Positions 1 to 10,762 of a DNA stretch of 64,000 bases are shown here, piece after piece. Position 1 is the stretch's first letter. Each line of letters opens with the position of its first letter. This stretch comes from Polyporus tsugae (taxonomy: Eukaryota > Basidiomycota > Agaricomycetes > Polyporales > Polyporaceae): contig JAHRBS010000003.1 in the NCBI GenBank assembly GCA_024305745.1, positions 2,046,001 to 2,110,000 on the forward strand, written 5' to 3'. The notes below the pieces were generated by a model, which was given only the letters and a program-made list of their open reading frames with translations, was not told where the DNA came from and did not search any database. Both the position numbers and the translations under genes were made by a program.

Positions 1-1040
1 GGCGGCTTGTTCCGAACCTACCTCCCGCCGTGGTCCTACCTGTGCTTCAGCACAACACGTCAACCGAACGTAGGATACCGGGAGATGTGCTGCTTTTAGA
101 TACATAAGTGGGGACCGGCAACGCTAGGGGAGAAATTCCAAGCGCGCGTCCACGGCTATTTGGTCCCAAAAACGTGCGATCAGGAGCCGAGTGGTGTAGA
201 GATTGTCGAATTCATTCTCCGACGAAAGATAAGAGCGAAAGTTGGCTCAAGAACTTGAGTAGCGCTCAGTCCAAGCGGCTCGAAATCGACTTGAGGGGTT
301 ACAGCACACATGAAGCCCTTATTTTTTCTGATCTGGGTCCGGAAGGTAGGGCTGAATCATTCTGTGGGATTGGAATTTCACCGCAGGGCCATTTAGTAGT
401 CTTAGTTGATGAACTGCTCACCTTATTTTTTCATCCATTGTTCTGTGTGCACATGTGTTCCCACAGATCAAAATATTATTGCACTCTCTACCTATTCATG
501 TGGTCCATTGAGAGGTACAGGGAATGTGAAGCCTCAACTTGCAAAACATGCATTGGCAGTGGACGGTGCGGAAGCGCTGGTCTAGGCGCGCATGACCCGA
601 GCACAAGGACTGACTGCAAGCCGGGCCAAAGGTCTGCAGTAGCCGCCGCCGGGAAGAGCAGCGCGGGGATGCTCTAGTCGGAGAGATCCAACCTAGCGTG
701 ACCAAATCAGAAAGCTCCAGAGAAAAACTATATAACCCCACTCACCTCGGAGTCGCTCGGACAGTTCAAAGCGAGGATGTGCAAGTTTGCGACTCGAAGA
801 CTGCGGCAGCAGGACGGTGACGGCTTGTGTGGATGACGGGTGCCACTACTACCCCCGAGCCTAAGGATATCATATCCATCATACACTCGGCACTCCCGAG
901 GTTCCGCACGTTTCTCCCTTTGGTCTTGCTCTTAAATCCTTTCATATAACTTCATCATGGCGAGCGGCTTAACAGGCGCACCATGTATGGTTGACTTCTC
1001 GATCATCTGGTCGCGCTCTGTCCGCTTCGTCTCTTCGTCT
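1..1040. other. Gene-poor left flank
   Basis: Several short ORFs occur here, the longest about 189 codons on the plus strand from 108. None has a recognisable domain or a convincing start and splice context. I see no supported gene. The last five bases (1036-1040) belong to the target site duplication of the adjacent retrotransposon. Confidence 0.5.
1036..1040. repeat. Target site duplication, left copy
   Basis: CGTCT directly precedes the left LTR and is repeated at 7410-7414 directly after the right LTR. A 5 bp duplication is usual for copia-type integrases. A perfect copy argues against rearrangement between different elements. Confidence 0.93.
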
Positions 1041-1368
1041 TGTTGAACCCGGGGGCAAAGCCCACACCGGGCAGCAACTCTAGCGGAAGCTCCGCATACT
1101 CACCTGGAGGGGTTGTTGAGGCTTGTTAAGTGATGATGGTGGTAGGGTGTAAAGAACTGTCTGTATTGGGGGCTCTGGGGAGCCCGTATATATACTACTA
1201 GATTACATAAGAACTGTATAGTAGCATACACGGTGCACAGTCGAGCTGTGCGTGATTATCATAGACGAGGCTATGAGTAATCTGGCATGTGTGACAACTG
1301 GCGCTATGGCGGTGTCACAGCCTAGCGGCTATGTTGGCTGCCAGCGCTTGGCAGTGCCGCGCTCAACA
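1041..1368 (-). repeat. Left LTR (3' LTR of the element)
   Basis: 328 bp, identical by eye to 7082-7409. Because the element is read on the minus strand this copy is the downstream LTR, next to the polypurine tract. It contains the palindrome-like TATATA core seen in the other copy. Confidence 0.95.
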
Positions 1369-1378
1369 CTCCCCCTTG
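1369..1378 (-). other. Polypurine tract
   Basis: The minus strand reads AGCAAGGGGGAG directly before the 3' LTR, a short G-rich purine run placed where plus-strand DNA synthesis is primed. The stop codon of the Gag-Pol ORF (1379-1381) abuts it. Confidence 0.85.
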
Positions 1379-4300
1379 CTAAGTACTCGGCATGGGTACG
1401 AAAGCGGATTTGGCACTATAAGCTGGCCGTGGAAAGTGGAGCCCGAGTTGAGAGCGGAATTTAACGAATTTCGTCGCTCCCAAGTTCTTGGTGAATATAT
1501 CGGCGGGATTGTTGTCACCTTCAATGTAGAATAGGTCGATGATGCCCTTTTCATGTACCTCCCGAATGTAGTGATAGCGGATGTCGATGTGTTTAGACCT
1601 CGGTTCCGTTACTGGATTCGATGCAATGAAGATAGACCCTTGGTTATCTCCAGAAAGAGGTATATGATCGATATAGTAGCCGAGTTCTGCAAGTAGGTTG
1701 CGAACCCAGACTACTTGGCGACTACAATCACTCATCGCCATATACTCAGCCTCAGTTGAGGAATGAGCAATCGTTTTCTGTGCACGTGAAGTCCACGAGA
1801 AAACACCACCCGCTAGTTTCAGGAAGAATCCTGTCTGCGAGTGTCGAGTGTTGGGATCTGATGCCCAATCAGAGTCAGTACCGGCAACTAAGCCAGTCTG
1901 AGCTTTGCCTTTGTAAACCAGGGAGTAATCCTTGGTTCCAACCAGATAGCGGCAGATATAGAGTGCACGCTTGAGGTGCTCCTCAGATGGGTTGGATGCA
2001 AACTGGGACAATTTTGTCACAGCGAAGGCTAAGTCCGGCCTTGTTCCTAACATGATATACAGTAGGGAACCGATGACTGTCTGGAACCTAGAGCGAAGCT
2101 CTGGTGTGGATTGCTCTTTGTTGGGCTCAGGTTGGTAACCTGCTGGGAGCGGAGTAGTAGCTGGTCGCGCGTTAGTCATGCCGCAATGTTCCAGTACTTT
2201 CTCTAGGTAGGCGCATTGATCCAGGTGGATATCGTTGCCTTTGCGTGTAATACGCATGCGTAAGAACTCTTTGGCATCGCCAAGGTCTCGACACTCCCAC
2301 TTTCTCATGAAGCGAGCTTTCAGTTCAGCTACGAGCTTCCTATTTCGCCCACAAAAGAGTGCATCGTCAACGTAGACGATAACAACTACAAGTGCTCCAT
2401 CAGAGCATTTGTAGATGTATATGCCTGCATCATTGCTGAGCCGTTTAAAGCCCATCAATGTCATGGACTCAGACAAGGTGCGCCACCACGCTAAACCTGC
2501 CTGCTTAAGCCCATATAGAGCACGTTTGAGTCTGAGGACTTTGTGCTCTGTGCCGGGTGTGCGAAACCCTTCTGGCTGCTCCATATATATCTCTTCGTCC
2601 AGCTTGCCATATAGGTAGGCACTGCGTACATCGAGGCCTGAGATATGCCAGTCCTCGAGCGTTGCTAATGCTGTGATGAGACGCACTGTCTCGAATCGTA
2701 CAACTGGGGAGAATATTTTGTCGAAGTCTTCGCCTTCGACCTGGGAGAAGCCTTTCGCAACAAGCCTGGCTTTCTTTCGTCCGTCAGTTTTGACGTCGAA
2801 TACCCAGCGGTTCTTGACGACCTTTCGCCCTTTGGGCCGGTCAACCAAGTCATACACATCGCGCCTGCGAAGAGCCTCTAATTCTTCGCGGCAAGCGTTG
2901 AACCACTCCTTTCGCTCATCCTTTGGTAGGACAGCGATATCACGGAAGGTCCATTCGCGCACATTAAGTGGCGAGGCCTTCTCCCCCTCATCGTCTGGTG
3001 GGATAGCCTTAGAAATAAGGTATTGGATGAGATATGCTCCCCCTTCCCGGCATAGTTCTGCCACATCAGTTCCATCTGGATCACGCAGGGCATCTTCGAC
3101 TTCCTCTGAGGACGCGTCTTCATCATCATCATCTTCGTATTCAGATGATTCGTCCTCATCATCAGTTTCTTCCTCAGAACTTTCGTTCGAGTGTGCCTGT
3201 GAGCTTTGCTCACTAGGAGCGCCTGAGTGAGGTGGAGGGACTGGCTCTGCAGGTATAGGTTCCGGTATGGGACCAGAGTCATCCTCTTCCTCAGTGTCGC
3301 TGCTACTAGGTGAGATCATGGGAGTAGGCTCCCGTGGCGTGGTCCATTTCGAAGGTGGACGGAGTACGGGTTCATCGCGAGATCGCGGAAGTGATCGAGA
3401 AGAGCTAGGCCCGGGAAGCCTCTCATCTCTGGATGGTGGCGCGGTACGAGAGCGACTCGTTTCTCCACGAACTTCAACCATTTTCTTCCACGATTCCCGT
3501 TTCTCTATGTCCTTGAAAATGTCTGTAGGGTGTCGTGATTCACCATAGACATTCCCTTCGCGAACTGGTACTTTCCGTTCTCTCCCAGATCGTCGCGGAG
3601 AACTCGCGCCAGATCTTTCAACCGGAGGAGATTGCGGCAACACAGGGCTATGCACACTTCGCGGCGTCTGTCTGCGTGAAGTACGCTGTACAGGTAGTTC
3701 AGCCGGTGGTGCAGGAGGTGCGACGTCTCGCGCCTTGCCCTTGTCCTTTTTAGAAGGAAGGTTTTTGGGAGGACGATGTGGCTCCTCATCGTCATCAGGG
3801 AGATTCTTAGGAGCGGGGACTTGGTCCGCGGATTCCTGTGATTCCTCTTCATTGGGCGCAATCTGCTGCCTCTGTCGCTTCTGCTCGTGCGGACACTTCG
3901 GAAACATATGTTCATCAAATAGCGCTTGAGCAGCTGTAAAGATGACATTGTTTGGTAGGCACATGAACTTATAATTGTGACCTCCATCGCCGATGCCAAG
4001 GTAAACCATCAACTCCGATTTGGGGGATAGTTTATTCTTCCGCACTTCAGGTGGCAAGAAGACATAGGCTCCACATCCAAAGACGCGTAGGTGGCTAATG
4101 TCTGGCTTGGAGTTGTATAGAAGTTCATAGGAGGTTCGCCATTCCAGACGACGCATAGGCGTCCTGTTATAGACGTGTGTAGCATGATCAAAGGAGAATT
4201 CCCACCAGGACTGAGGTATGCAAGCGTCGTGTCGCATTGCCTCCCCTTTGTCCATGAGCGTACGAATTATGCGCTCGGCACGGCCATTCTGTTGATGAAT

Positions 4301-6763
4301 GTGTGGTGCACTGGTTATAATCTCGATGCCTCTGTCCTTGAGCATATTCGTGAAGGCTTTTGATTTCAATTCACCTCCAGCATCAGATTTCCATTTCTGC
4401 ACCTTCGCGCCATATTGGTTTTCGACATATGTCAACCATTGTCGCGTAGATTGTAGGGCAGTGTCCTTGGTACAAAGTTTGACGGTCCACACGTGTGAAG
4501 TGTAGTCATCATAGTACAGTATAGCGTACTTGTGTTTGTGGTACGAAGGGACAGGGAATTCTTTGAGGTCCGTGTGGACTAGCTCAAAAGGTTTCGACGC
4601 TCGTCTAAGATCGAGCGGATGGGATTGCGATGGCATTTTGCCTTCAGCACATCCTCGGCAAATTGAGTCCTCTTTGAGAATCTCAACATGCGGGCACTTG
4701 TCAGTGTGTTTCCGAGCATGTCTCAGCACATCGCGCGAAGGGTGTCCTAAGCGACGGTGTAGAGTATCATAGTCGACAGCTTCAAAGGCTGTGATCATGT
4801 TTCGCGCCAGTAAAGGCTGCGTGAAGATGACATAAATAGTGTCACCAACGTTTCGTGGCTGAAACGTGACTACAAGCTCATTTGCTTGGTAGAAGGAGAT
4901 ACTAGCGGTCGATGCATGCGCTTTCATTCCTTCACGGAGTAATGCTCCCATTGAAACAAGTTTGTTGGTAAGATTTGGGACCAAGGCGACATTCATCAGC
5001 CTTATGGTCTTTCCAGACTCTAAAGTTAGGAAGACAGTCCCTTCACCAGTCATGAACGTGACCCCATCTGCTGTGTATAGCGGTCGATGGACTTTGTAGT
5101 ACCGGAAATCGGCGAAGTCACTCATGTTGAATGTAAAGTGCATTGACGCTCCTGAGTCGAGCATCCACATGTTCGAGTCTTGCCGTTCAATCTGCTTATT
5201 CTTTCCCTTACAGCGCGCACACTTAGCATGTGAAGAGTGGTGAGGACATGTATTCTGCTCTATAGCTACAGATACATGCGGGCTGTTTACACGACAAGAG
5301 GGACTTGCGACATTATCAGCTGCCATTAAGGGCGCGAAGTCAGCATACAACTTGTTGTGGGGAGAAGAATAGACTGACCAGTACTGATCGAAGAAAGATT
5401 CAACTTCATCTTCAACCACGCCGAGCGACACGACGTCCTCGTCGTCCGTCAGCTCGTTCATCGGGTCGTCCAGAGGGGCGAGGCGCTCCTCTAGGGTGCG
5501 CTCTGACATGCGCTCCCTGAGGGTGCGCTTGCGCTTGGGCGCGCGGTCCTCCTCGCTGTCCGAGTCCTCGAACTGCGAACTGCTGCTCTCCTCGGTGCCA
5601 CTGGGCAAGTCGTCGCCACCACTCATCGTCGGAGATCGGGTTGATGAAGATGCGAGTGGGGTGGCCGCGGGCGAGGCCACGCGGTTCTGTTCCTCCGGGG
5701 CGCGAGGGGCCTGTTGGAGTCGGACAAGGTCCTCGAGGATGCGGATGCGCTCGAACGTCGGCTGGATGCCGAGTTCCTCGGCGAGGGATATGGCAGACGT
5801 GAGCGAGGGGTACTTGTTGTCCCCTGTCTTTGCGCGGACGGGCTTGCGCATGAGAGCGCGCGGATCCTCCACTCCGCTGGGGCCCTGGGTGATCGTGGTT
5901 GGGACGTCAGTGATGTGGGCAAAAGGCGCCACGTCAACCATATGGGCAAAGTGCACATGTTGGTGCGCACCTGGCTGTCCACCACGACCATGTCCAGAGT
6001 GGCGGCCGCGAGAGCGTCCACCTTGTTGCTGCTGCCCATCAGGGCGCTGCTGCTGCTGCTGCTGCTGCTGCCGCTGAGGGCGCTGCTGCTGCTGCTGACG
6101 GAAGTTGGGGTCCGGCCCCTTGCGCTTGACAGCACTGATCTTGTTGGCGTTGTTACGCGACTGGTGACGTCCTTGGCGCTGTTCCCAGTGCATGATCACG
6201 GCCTGGCGGACGCCGGCGAGCGTGATCTTCTTGATGGCAGGGCCAGCAGCGTCATCCTTGAGGCCAGAGATGTAGACCTGGATGACGGGATCCATGGACT
6301 GAGGGAGCTTGGAGACGAGCATCATCCCCTTGACGTGCTCTGAAACGTCGAACTTGTTGGTATCAAGGCGCTGGAAGTGCGCCTCGAGCTTGTCGAGGGC
6401 TGGGATAGGATTGGAGTCACTGGGGACGGTGAGACTGATCGCGGCACGGAAGTCTTGATAGACGATGGGGATGCCCGGCTTCCCGTAGTTCGTCTTGAGG
6501 TGGTTCCAGATGTCCGCGGCAGTGGTCTTGCTAGCGATGGCACTGATGATGCTTTGAGCGAGGCGAAGGCGGATGTTACCCATGGCCTTGCCGTTGAGTC
6601 CGTCCCATTCCGCTTGCTTGTCAGCGTCGGTGGCGGGGCGAGACTCGTTGATGACCTTCCACTGTCCTTGTGCCAGGAGGTAGGACTCCATGGTCACGGC
6701 CCACTCGAGGTAGTTGGGGCCCATGAGGACGCTGGTAACGGCGGTGTAGAGCGCGTTCGACAT
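1379..6763 (-). CDS. Copia Gag-Pol polyprotein
   Basis: A single 1794-residue ORF with an ATG at 6761-6763 and no internal stop or frameshift. In order: a UBN2/DUF4219-type Gag domain (about 1-200); a Gln-rich low-complexity stretch (about 220-250); an aspartic protease with DSGASMHF near 537; a GAG-pre-integrase zinc region near 670-710 (HRRLGHPS, CRGC); a DDE integrase core (D about 732, D about 792, E about 828 in NGRAERI); an acidic, Pro/Ser-rich linker; reverse transcriptase from about 1315 with YVDD near 1466; RNase H near 1630-1720 with the HSSTEAEYMAM block. Gag and Pol share one frame, so the Gag/Pol ratio must be set by processing or another mechanism. No classical CCHC Gag knuckle is obvious. 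All visible catalytic residues are present. Confidence 0.97.
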   Translation of the reverse strand: MSNALYTAVTSVLMGPNYLEWAVTMESYLLAQGQWKVINESRPATDADKQAEWDGLNGKAMGNIRLRLAQSIISAIASKTTAADIWNHLKTNYGKPGIPIVYQDFRAAISLTVPSDSNPIPALDKLEAHFQRLDTNKFDVSEHVKGMMLVSKLPQSMDPVIQVYISGLKDDAAGPAIKKITLAGVRQAVIMHWEQRQGRHQSRNNANKISAVKRKGPDPNFRQQQQQRPQRQQQQQQQQRPDGQQQQGGRSRGRHSGHGRGGQPGAHQHVHFAHMVDVAPFAHITDVPTTITQGPSGVEDPRALMRKPVRAKTGDNKYPSLTSAISLAEELGIQPTFERIRILEDLVRLQQAPRAPEEQNRVASPAATPLASSSTRSPTMSGGDDLPSGTEESSSSQFEDSDSEEDRAPKRKRTLRERMSERTLEERLAPLDDPMNELTDDEDVVSLGVVEDEVESFFDQYWSVYSSPHNKLYADFAPLMAADNVASPSCRVNSPHVSVAIEQNTCPHHSSHAKCARCKGKNKQIERQDSNMWMLDSGASMHFTFNMSDFADFRYYKVHRPLYTADGVTFMTGEGTVFLTLESGKTIRLMNVALVPNLTNKLVSMGALLREGMKAHASTASISFYQANELVVTFQPRNVGDTIYVIFTQPLLARNMITAFEAVDYDTLHRRLGHPSRDVLRHARKHTDKCPHVEILKEDSICRGCAEGKMPSQSHPLDLRRASKPFELVHTDLKEFPVPSYHKHKYAILYYDDYTSHVWTVKLCTKDTALQSTRQWLTYVENQYGAKVQKWKSDAGGELKSKAFTNMLKDRGIEIITSAPHIHQQNGRAERIIRTLMDKGEAMRHDACIPQSWWEFSFDHATHVYNRTPMRRLEWRTSYELLYNSKPDISHLRVFGCGAYVFLPPEVRKNKLSPKSELMVYLGIGDGGHNYKFMCLPNNVIFTAAQALFDEHMFPKCPHEQKRQRQQIAPNEEESQESADQVPAPKNLPDDDEEPHRPPKNLPSKKDKGKARDVAPPAPPAELPVQRTSRRQTPRSVHSPVLPQSPPVERSGASSPRRSGRERKVPVREGNVYGESRHPTDIFKDIEKRESWKKMVEVRGETSRSRTAPPSRDERLPGPSSSRSLPRSRDEPVLRPPSKWTTPREPTPMISPSSSDTEEEDDSGPIPEPIPAEPVPPPHSGAPSEQSSQAHSNESSEEETDDEDESSEYEDDDDEDASSEEVEDALRDPDGTDVAELCREGGAYLIQYLISKAIPPDDEGEKASPLNVREWTFRDIAVLPKDERKEWFNACREELEALRRRDVYDLVDRPKGRKVVKNRWVFDVKTDGRKKARLVAKGFSQVEGEDFDKIFSPVVRFETVRLITALATLEDWHISGLDVRSAYLYGKLDEEIYMEQPEGFRTPGTEHKVLRLKRALYGLKQAGLAWWRTLSESMTLMGFKRLSNDAGIYIYKCSDGALVVVIVYVDDALFCGRNRKLVAELKARFMRKWECRDLGDAKEFLRMRITRKGNDIHLDQCAYLEKVLEHCGMTNARPATTPLPAGYQPEPNKEQSTPELRSRFQTVIGSLLYIMLGTRPDLAFAVTKLSQFASNPSEEHLKRALYICRYLVGTKDYSLVYKGKAQTGLVAGTDSDWASDPNTRHSQTGFFLKLAGGVFSWTSRAQKTIAHSSTEAEYMAMSDCSRQVVWVRNLLAELGYYIDHIPLSGDNQGSIFIASNPVTEPRSKHIDIRYHYIREVHEKGIIDLFYIEGDNNPADIFTKNLGATKFVKFRSQLGLHFPRPAYSAKSAFVPMPST
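6045..6099 (-). repeat. CAG/CTG trinucleotide tract in gag
   Basis: Two near-perfect CTG runs on the plus strand, split by CCGCTGAGGGCG, encode polyglutamine on the minus strand in the region after the Gag domain. Such a run is prone to slippage, so its length may vary between copies of the element. Confidence 0.85.
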
Positions 6764-7066
6764 CGTGCGAGAAGGGTTAAAGTCTGGAGGGAAGAAGACG
6801 TGTCAGTCAACATCCACAAAGACTTTTTAGGGCAGCGGTCATGGAAAAATGCGCTGGCATAGGTTCCCCCTCTATTTGGTGGAGGGCAGGCAGCGACCTC
6901 AAAGGCGCGCCACATCCAGCTCCACTGCTGTGGATGGCAGGCAGCGGATAATCGCGCCACATCCATCCAACAGGTTGTCTGCCATAACGGCGACGAAGGG
7001 ATTCCAGGCGAGCTGGAAGCCTCACAGGTCGCAGCCAGCAATGAGCGGCGCAGTACCTGGGCATCA

Positions 7067-7081
7067 CCAGGGCTCATAACC
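7067..7081 (-). other. Primer-binding site matching the iMet tRNA anticodon arm
   Basis: Immediately inside the 5' LTR the plus strand reads CCAGGGCTCATAACC. This matches the anticodon stem-loop of eukaryotic initiator tRNA-Met (with CAT as the anticodon), not the 3' acceptor end. The minus strand is therefore complementary to the internal half of the tRNA. Drosophila copia and yeast Ty5 are known to prime from such a half-tRNA fragment; I infer the same here. Confidence 0.85.
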
Positions 7082-7409
7082 TGTTGAACCCGGGGGCAAA
7101 GCCCACACCGGGCAGCAACTCTAGCGGAAGCTCCGCATACTCACCTGGAGGGGTTGTTGAGGCTTGTTAAGTGATGATGGTGGTAGGGTGTAAAGAACTG
7201 TCTGTATTGGGGGCTCTGGGGAGCCCGTATATATACTACTAGATTACATAAGAACTGTATAGTAGCATACACGGTGCACAGTCGAGCTGTGCGTGATTAT
7301 CATAGACGAGGCTATGAGTAATCTGGCATGTGTGACAACTGGCGCTATGGCGGTGTCACAGCCTAGCGGCTATGTTGGCTGCCAGCGCTTGGCAGTGCCG
7401 CGCTCAACA
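7082..7409 (-). repeat. Right LTR (5' LTR, promoter LTR)
   Basis: 328 bp, identical by eye to the left LTR. This is the promoter copy for the minus-strand element. A TATATA-type core at about 7229-7236 is a candidate TATA box for the genomic transcript. The ORF starts about 320 bp inside the LTR boundary. Confidence 0.95.
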
Positions 7410-7414
7410 CGTCT
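7410..7414. repeat. Target site duplication, right copy
   Basis: CGTCT follows the right LTR and matches 1036-1040. Confidence 0.93.
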
Positions 7415-8909
7415 CACCATTAGTATACAGCTGCCGTGGCATATAGATAGGCAGCACCCTTAATGTCGGACATTTTCACCTTCCGAGTCCTCAGGCTGGA
7501 TACCTTGCTTTGACCATCGTATCGTTGGTGGAGTTTAGATTCTAACTCGGCGAGAGCTCGCTTAGATCACAATGGACACCGCAAGCGAGTCACGGGAGGG
7601 AACAGGCGAGATGGATTAAGGCGCTAACATTACATAACCTGGACACTTTCGTTGGAGAGGTTGCCGGTCCCCAACATAAGCTCCTCATGTACTACAGTAC
7701 TGCCGACATCCCGAGATTATTTAAAAAAAAAAAGAAAAAAAAAACTTGCGCGAGAGCAAAGCGCCACCCATTAACGTACGCGCAGCGCAACGTGGGCCTT
7801 CAATGTCAATGGCTGCAGACGATCATTGTCTAGTAGACCAGGCCAGCATTGGGAGTGAGCCATTTGAGAACTCAAGACAAAAGAAGGACTTACAGTTCAG
7901 ACAAATCGAAATATGAGGCCAAGATATCGCAAAAACCGCGGGTATCGGCATAGGCGTCGCGCGCCGCGCAATGGGCATTGGGGAGCATCGGCGGCGAAGA
8001 CATCCGTCCTAGAAGTTGCTTTGTGACTCGGTCATTCGAATTGGCGTGAAACCCGGGGGAGAACGTTGAAGCTGAAGCTTGAATGACTGGCACGAAGAAG
8101 AGCGACGGACAACGACAACGCCGCACTTTAGTGTAATCATGTTTGTTTGGTCGTTTGCAAGTCACCGGCGATCCTGATGCCAGTAGCCTTCAAGCTTCAG
8201 CCTTGGAACAAGGGAATACAAGACAGGCTCCTGTGGGATCTTACGATATAAGCGTGAGGCTAGTGACGAACGAGCGGGAGTGGCGTCGAACGCTCGTTGT
8301 TAGGTCGCAAATTTCCACCCCGCGAAACATTTTCCTCGTCTTCTGGAGATTCATCTCAAGGTAGAGATGCGTTCTGGTGCTTCGGGTAAGGGCATAGAAG
8401 GTAGGAAGGTGTGCGACCAGGGTTCTGGGTAGGTTAGTATGTCAATCAGGCGACGGACATGAGAGACGTATGGGGCTTCGACGTCCTTCGATTTCTACCC
8501 AGCCTTCGGCGCCGAACGGGTATGAGTACCAGCAGCAGTGTATCGAGACGCCTGAATCAATGACTAGAGCTACTGCACGACAAGACGCAACGAGCTTCTG
8601 GCGGCATATGAGCGACATTAGGGCGGGATCTGGGACTACTTGGGAAGAGGTTGGGAATTTGAATGCTTTATCAAGCTTTATGGAATATTGTTTTCTTCAA
8701 TTGTCTCGTGAGCGCGCGAGCGTTCACCTATAGTATTCCCCCGGAAATTTAGTGTGCAGAGTATCACATCCGTCGACCTATAGACCTTGGGAGGATAAAG
8801 AAGGCTCGCCAGTTGTGCGAGGGAGGATATCGCTCCGAGTTCCCTCCCTCTTCGGACGCCACGCTGTCACGTTGTTTCTGTCAAGCCCTTCTCCGCTCCC
8901 TCCACCCCT
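7415..8909. other. Gene-poor interval with an A-rich run
   Basis: Only short ORFs without recognisable domains occur. An A-rich stretch at about 7722-7744 stands out but has no recognisable retroposon body attached. I see no supported gene. Confidence 0.45.
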
Positions 8910-9260
8910 TCATGGCGACACGGGTTTGTACTGAATGCGGGGTCCGGAAAACGTCCCAGTGGCGGAACGGAGGCACGCTTTGCAACGCGTGCGGTTTGCG
9001 CCCCGTACATATGTCCCCCGTAAAGGTGTCGCACACGTATTGACGAATGACCATCCTCCGTAGAAAAGCGGATCTACCATGGCATCTGCCAGTGCTAGTA
9101 GTCGCACAACCCGTGTCAAGCAACAGGCATGCTCGATTTGCGGCGCCATGATGAACGTAGGGAGGAAGCGCGACCGGGTTAAATGCCATGAGTGGGTAGT
9201 CTTCACGTTCCCCTCCTTCAGAATGTGCTAAATATCGGTTCCTTGTTCCTAAAGATGCAA
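8910..9260 (+). CDS. Short GATA-type zinc-finger protein (partial model)
   Basis: From an ATG at about 8910 the plus strand encodes a compact GATA-like finger: CTEC, then TSQWRNGG, then LCNACGLR. The CxxC / W-R / LCNACGLR layout is diagnostic of GATA DNA-binding fingers, but the loop between the cysteine pairs is 14 residues where 17-18 are usual. An intron can be drawn from GTACAT just after CGLRP to CGTAG at about 9062. It leads into a basic, Ser-rich exon with a second CSIC...KCHE cysteine group, then a possible further donor at GTAGTC. The 3' end is not resolved. It may be a small transcription factor or a remnant of one. Unspliced, the frame stops at 9043. Confidence 0.5.
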
Positions 9261-9379
9261 ACTGCAAATGTAAGTAATGTCATGCAGAGCAGTCACATAT
9301 TATACCCAATGATATATTCCTTGTCGCCGAGAAACGAACGCACCGTCCTATCATAATTGTCGGGCATATAGCGATATTC

Positions 9380-10109
9380 ATGCTGATCGCATTTCCTAGA
9401 CGACGACAGTCCCGCAAGACTGCCCACAAGACCGACCGCATCAGTTCACTGGCACTGGCACAGCAATACCACCTTTGGGCTCAGAAAGACTCACTCAACT
9501 ACAGCCTATCTTTCGTTGACCACATTCTTGCCCACGCCGGCTCCCTCACTTGGCTCATCAGCACCAGCTTTCTCGAGGAGGTGAGGAGGAGGGCTAACCA
9601 TGGCTGGGATCCGGAGCAGGACTGTATTGTCCTCCCGCCCATCAACGCTAGCACTGCTCAGCCGAGCCAAGTTGTCTTCCCGTCGATCACCGCGGCGCTG
9701 GCTGGCGACCTGCCTGATGAAGATGTTCGACATGTGGTCATCGATATCTAGATGGGAAAGAGCAAGGATAGGGAGGCGCCAGTGACTGACGATAGGTATT
9801 TGCATGAGCGACTTGGAATTCTGCTGTCATTCACGGCTGAAGCTTACCATCGATATCTCTCTTTATGCCAGGAGACGCCTCGTTTGGATCAAAAACGCCC
9901 CGGTTTGGGACCCGCTAGTAGAGGAAAAAATCATTGGATCCTTGGATCTGGAAAGAGCTGTTCCACTCATACAAGCATCGTCTGCTTGGTATGGATATAC
10001 AGAGTCCCTAGGGTTTGAGGAGATGCCTGTGGACATGGAGAATTGCTGGATGTGGGTAAAGGCCAGGCATCAGGATGAGCACGAGATCCGGAGACGAGTA
10101 CTATTATAA
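9380..10109 (+). CDS. Unrecognised coding region, exons unresolved
   Basis: Two stretches look protein-coding: about 9399-9751 and about 9884-10109, the latter rich in Trp, Glu and Ile. They lie in different frames, so at least one intron would be needed; a CAG acceptor near 9880 is a candidate. The 5' limit may be an acceptor TTCCTAG at about 9398, which could link this region to the GATA-type exons upstream. I recognise no domain. It could be the C-terminal part of that gene, a separate gene, or a decayed one. Confidence 0.3.
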
Positions 10110-10762
10110 TTTATAGGCTCTAGGTTGCGCACCAGTTTTGGAGGCGATGTTTTTGCGAGCAATCCGCGTTCTCCGTTGCCGACCTCCATCTAGCCCATCG
10201 TCAGGCCGTCGGAGGGGTAGCTAAGAGACCTTTCGCGCTCTGGCAGTGAATGTGGTGAGTGGTGGCATGCATATGAGCCTGCGGCCTGTGGCATGGATTC
10301 CCGTCTTCGACCAGATACAATCGCCTTGGAGCCATAGAAGCACAATCGCAATGCGAAGTGTGTGGCAGTACAGACTTTGCAGCCTCGGGATTTATCCGCA
10401 TAGTACAGAACACTTTAAATATTATAGAGTGTAAGCAAAGCGACGAGGAAGTGAGGCGCGAGTCGCCCTCAGTGAGTGAGTGGTATGTCGATCATGTCAT
10501 GTCGCATCGAATCGTGGGTAGTATCGGACGTGAGTTGTATTCTAGCGGTTGTCACTAACAGCTGTGGCCGTCGTTGGAAATGTTCGTTGTCTGCACCAGT
10601 AGCACCCCGTTAGACGCATTGTCCGTACTCCAAAGTGGGAAACACTGACTGATCATAGTTGCTTGTTAACCGGATAGCTGCAGGGCAATGTATGGACGAA
10701 CGCCGTCCCGGACTGGTCTACCAGTAGCCCACGGCCTACAAGGCCCGCATCCAAGCACTGGC

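Larger units (their letters stand above)
1041..7409 (-). mobile_element. Complete Ty1/copia LTR retrotransposon
   Basis: This is a full-length element of 6369 bp transcribed on the minus strand. It has two 328 bp LTRs that I read as identical, each starting TGTTGA and ending with CAACA-type termini. The element is flanked by a 5 bp direct repeat CGTCT. Inside are a primer-binding site next to the right LTR (its 5' LTR), one uninterrupted Gag-Pol ORF, and a polypurine tract next to the left LTR. Domain order is Gag, protease, integrase, reverse transcriptase, RNase H; integrase before RT defines the copia superfamily. Identical LTRs and an open frame suggest a recent and possibly active insertion. 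Confidence 0.97.

Noticed and set aside
108..677. 189-codon plus-strand ORF
   Set aside because: No domain, start is not a plain ATG context, composition is unlike the real genes here.
7722..7744. A-rich run as a retroposon poly(A) tail
   Set aside because: No SINE or LINE body, and no target duplication was recognised.
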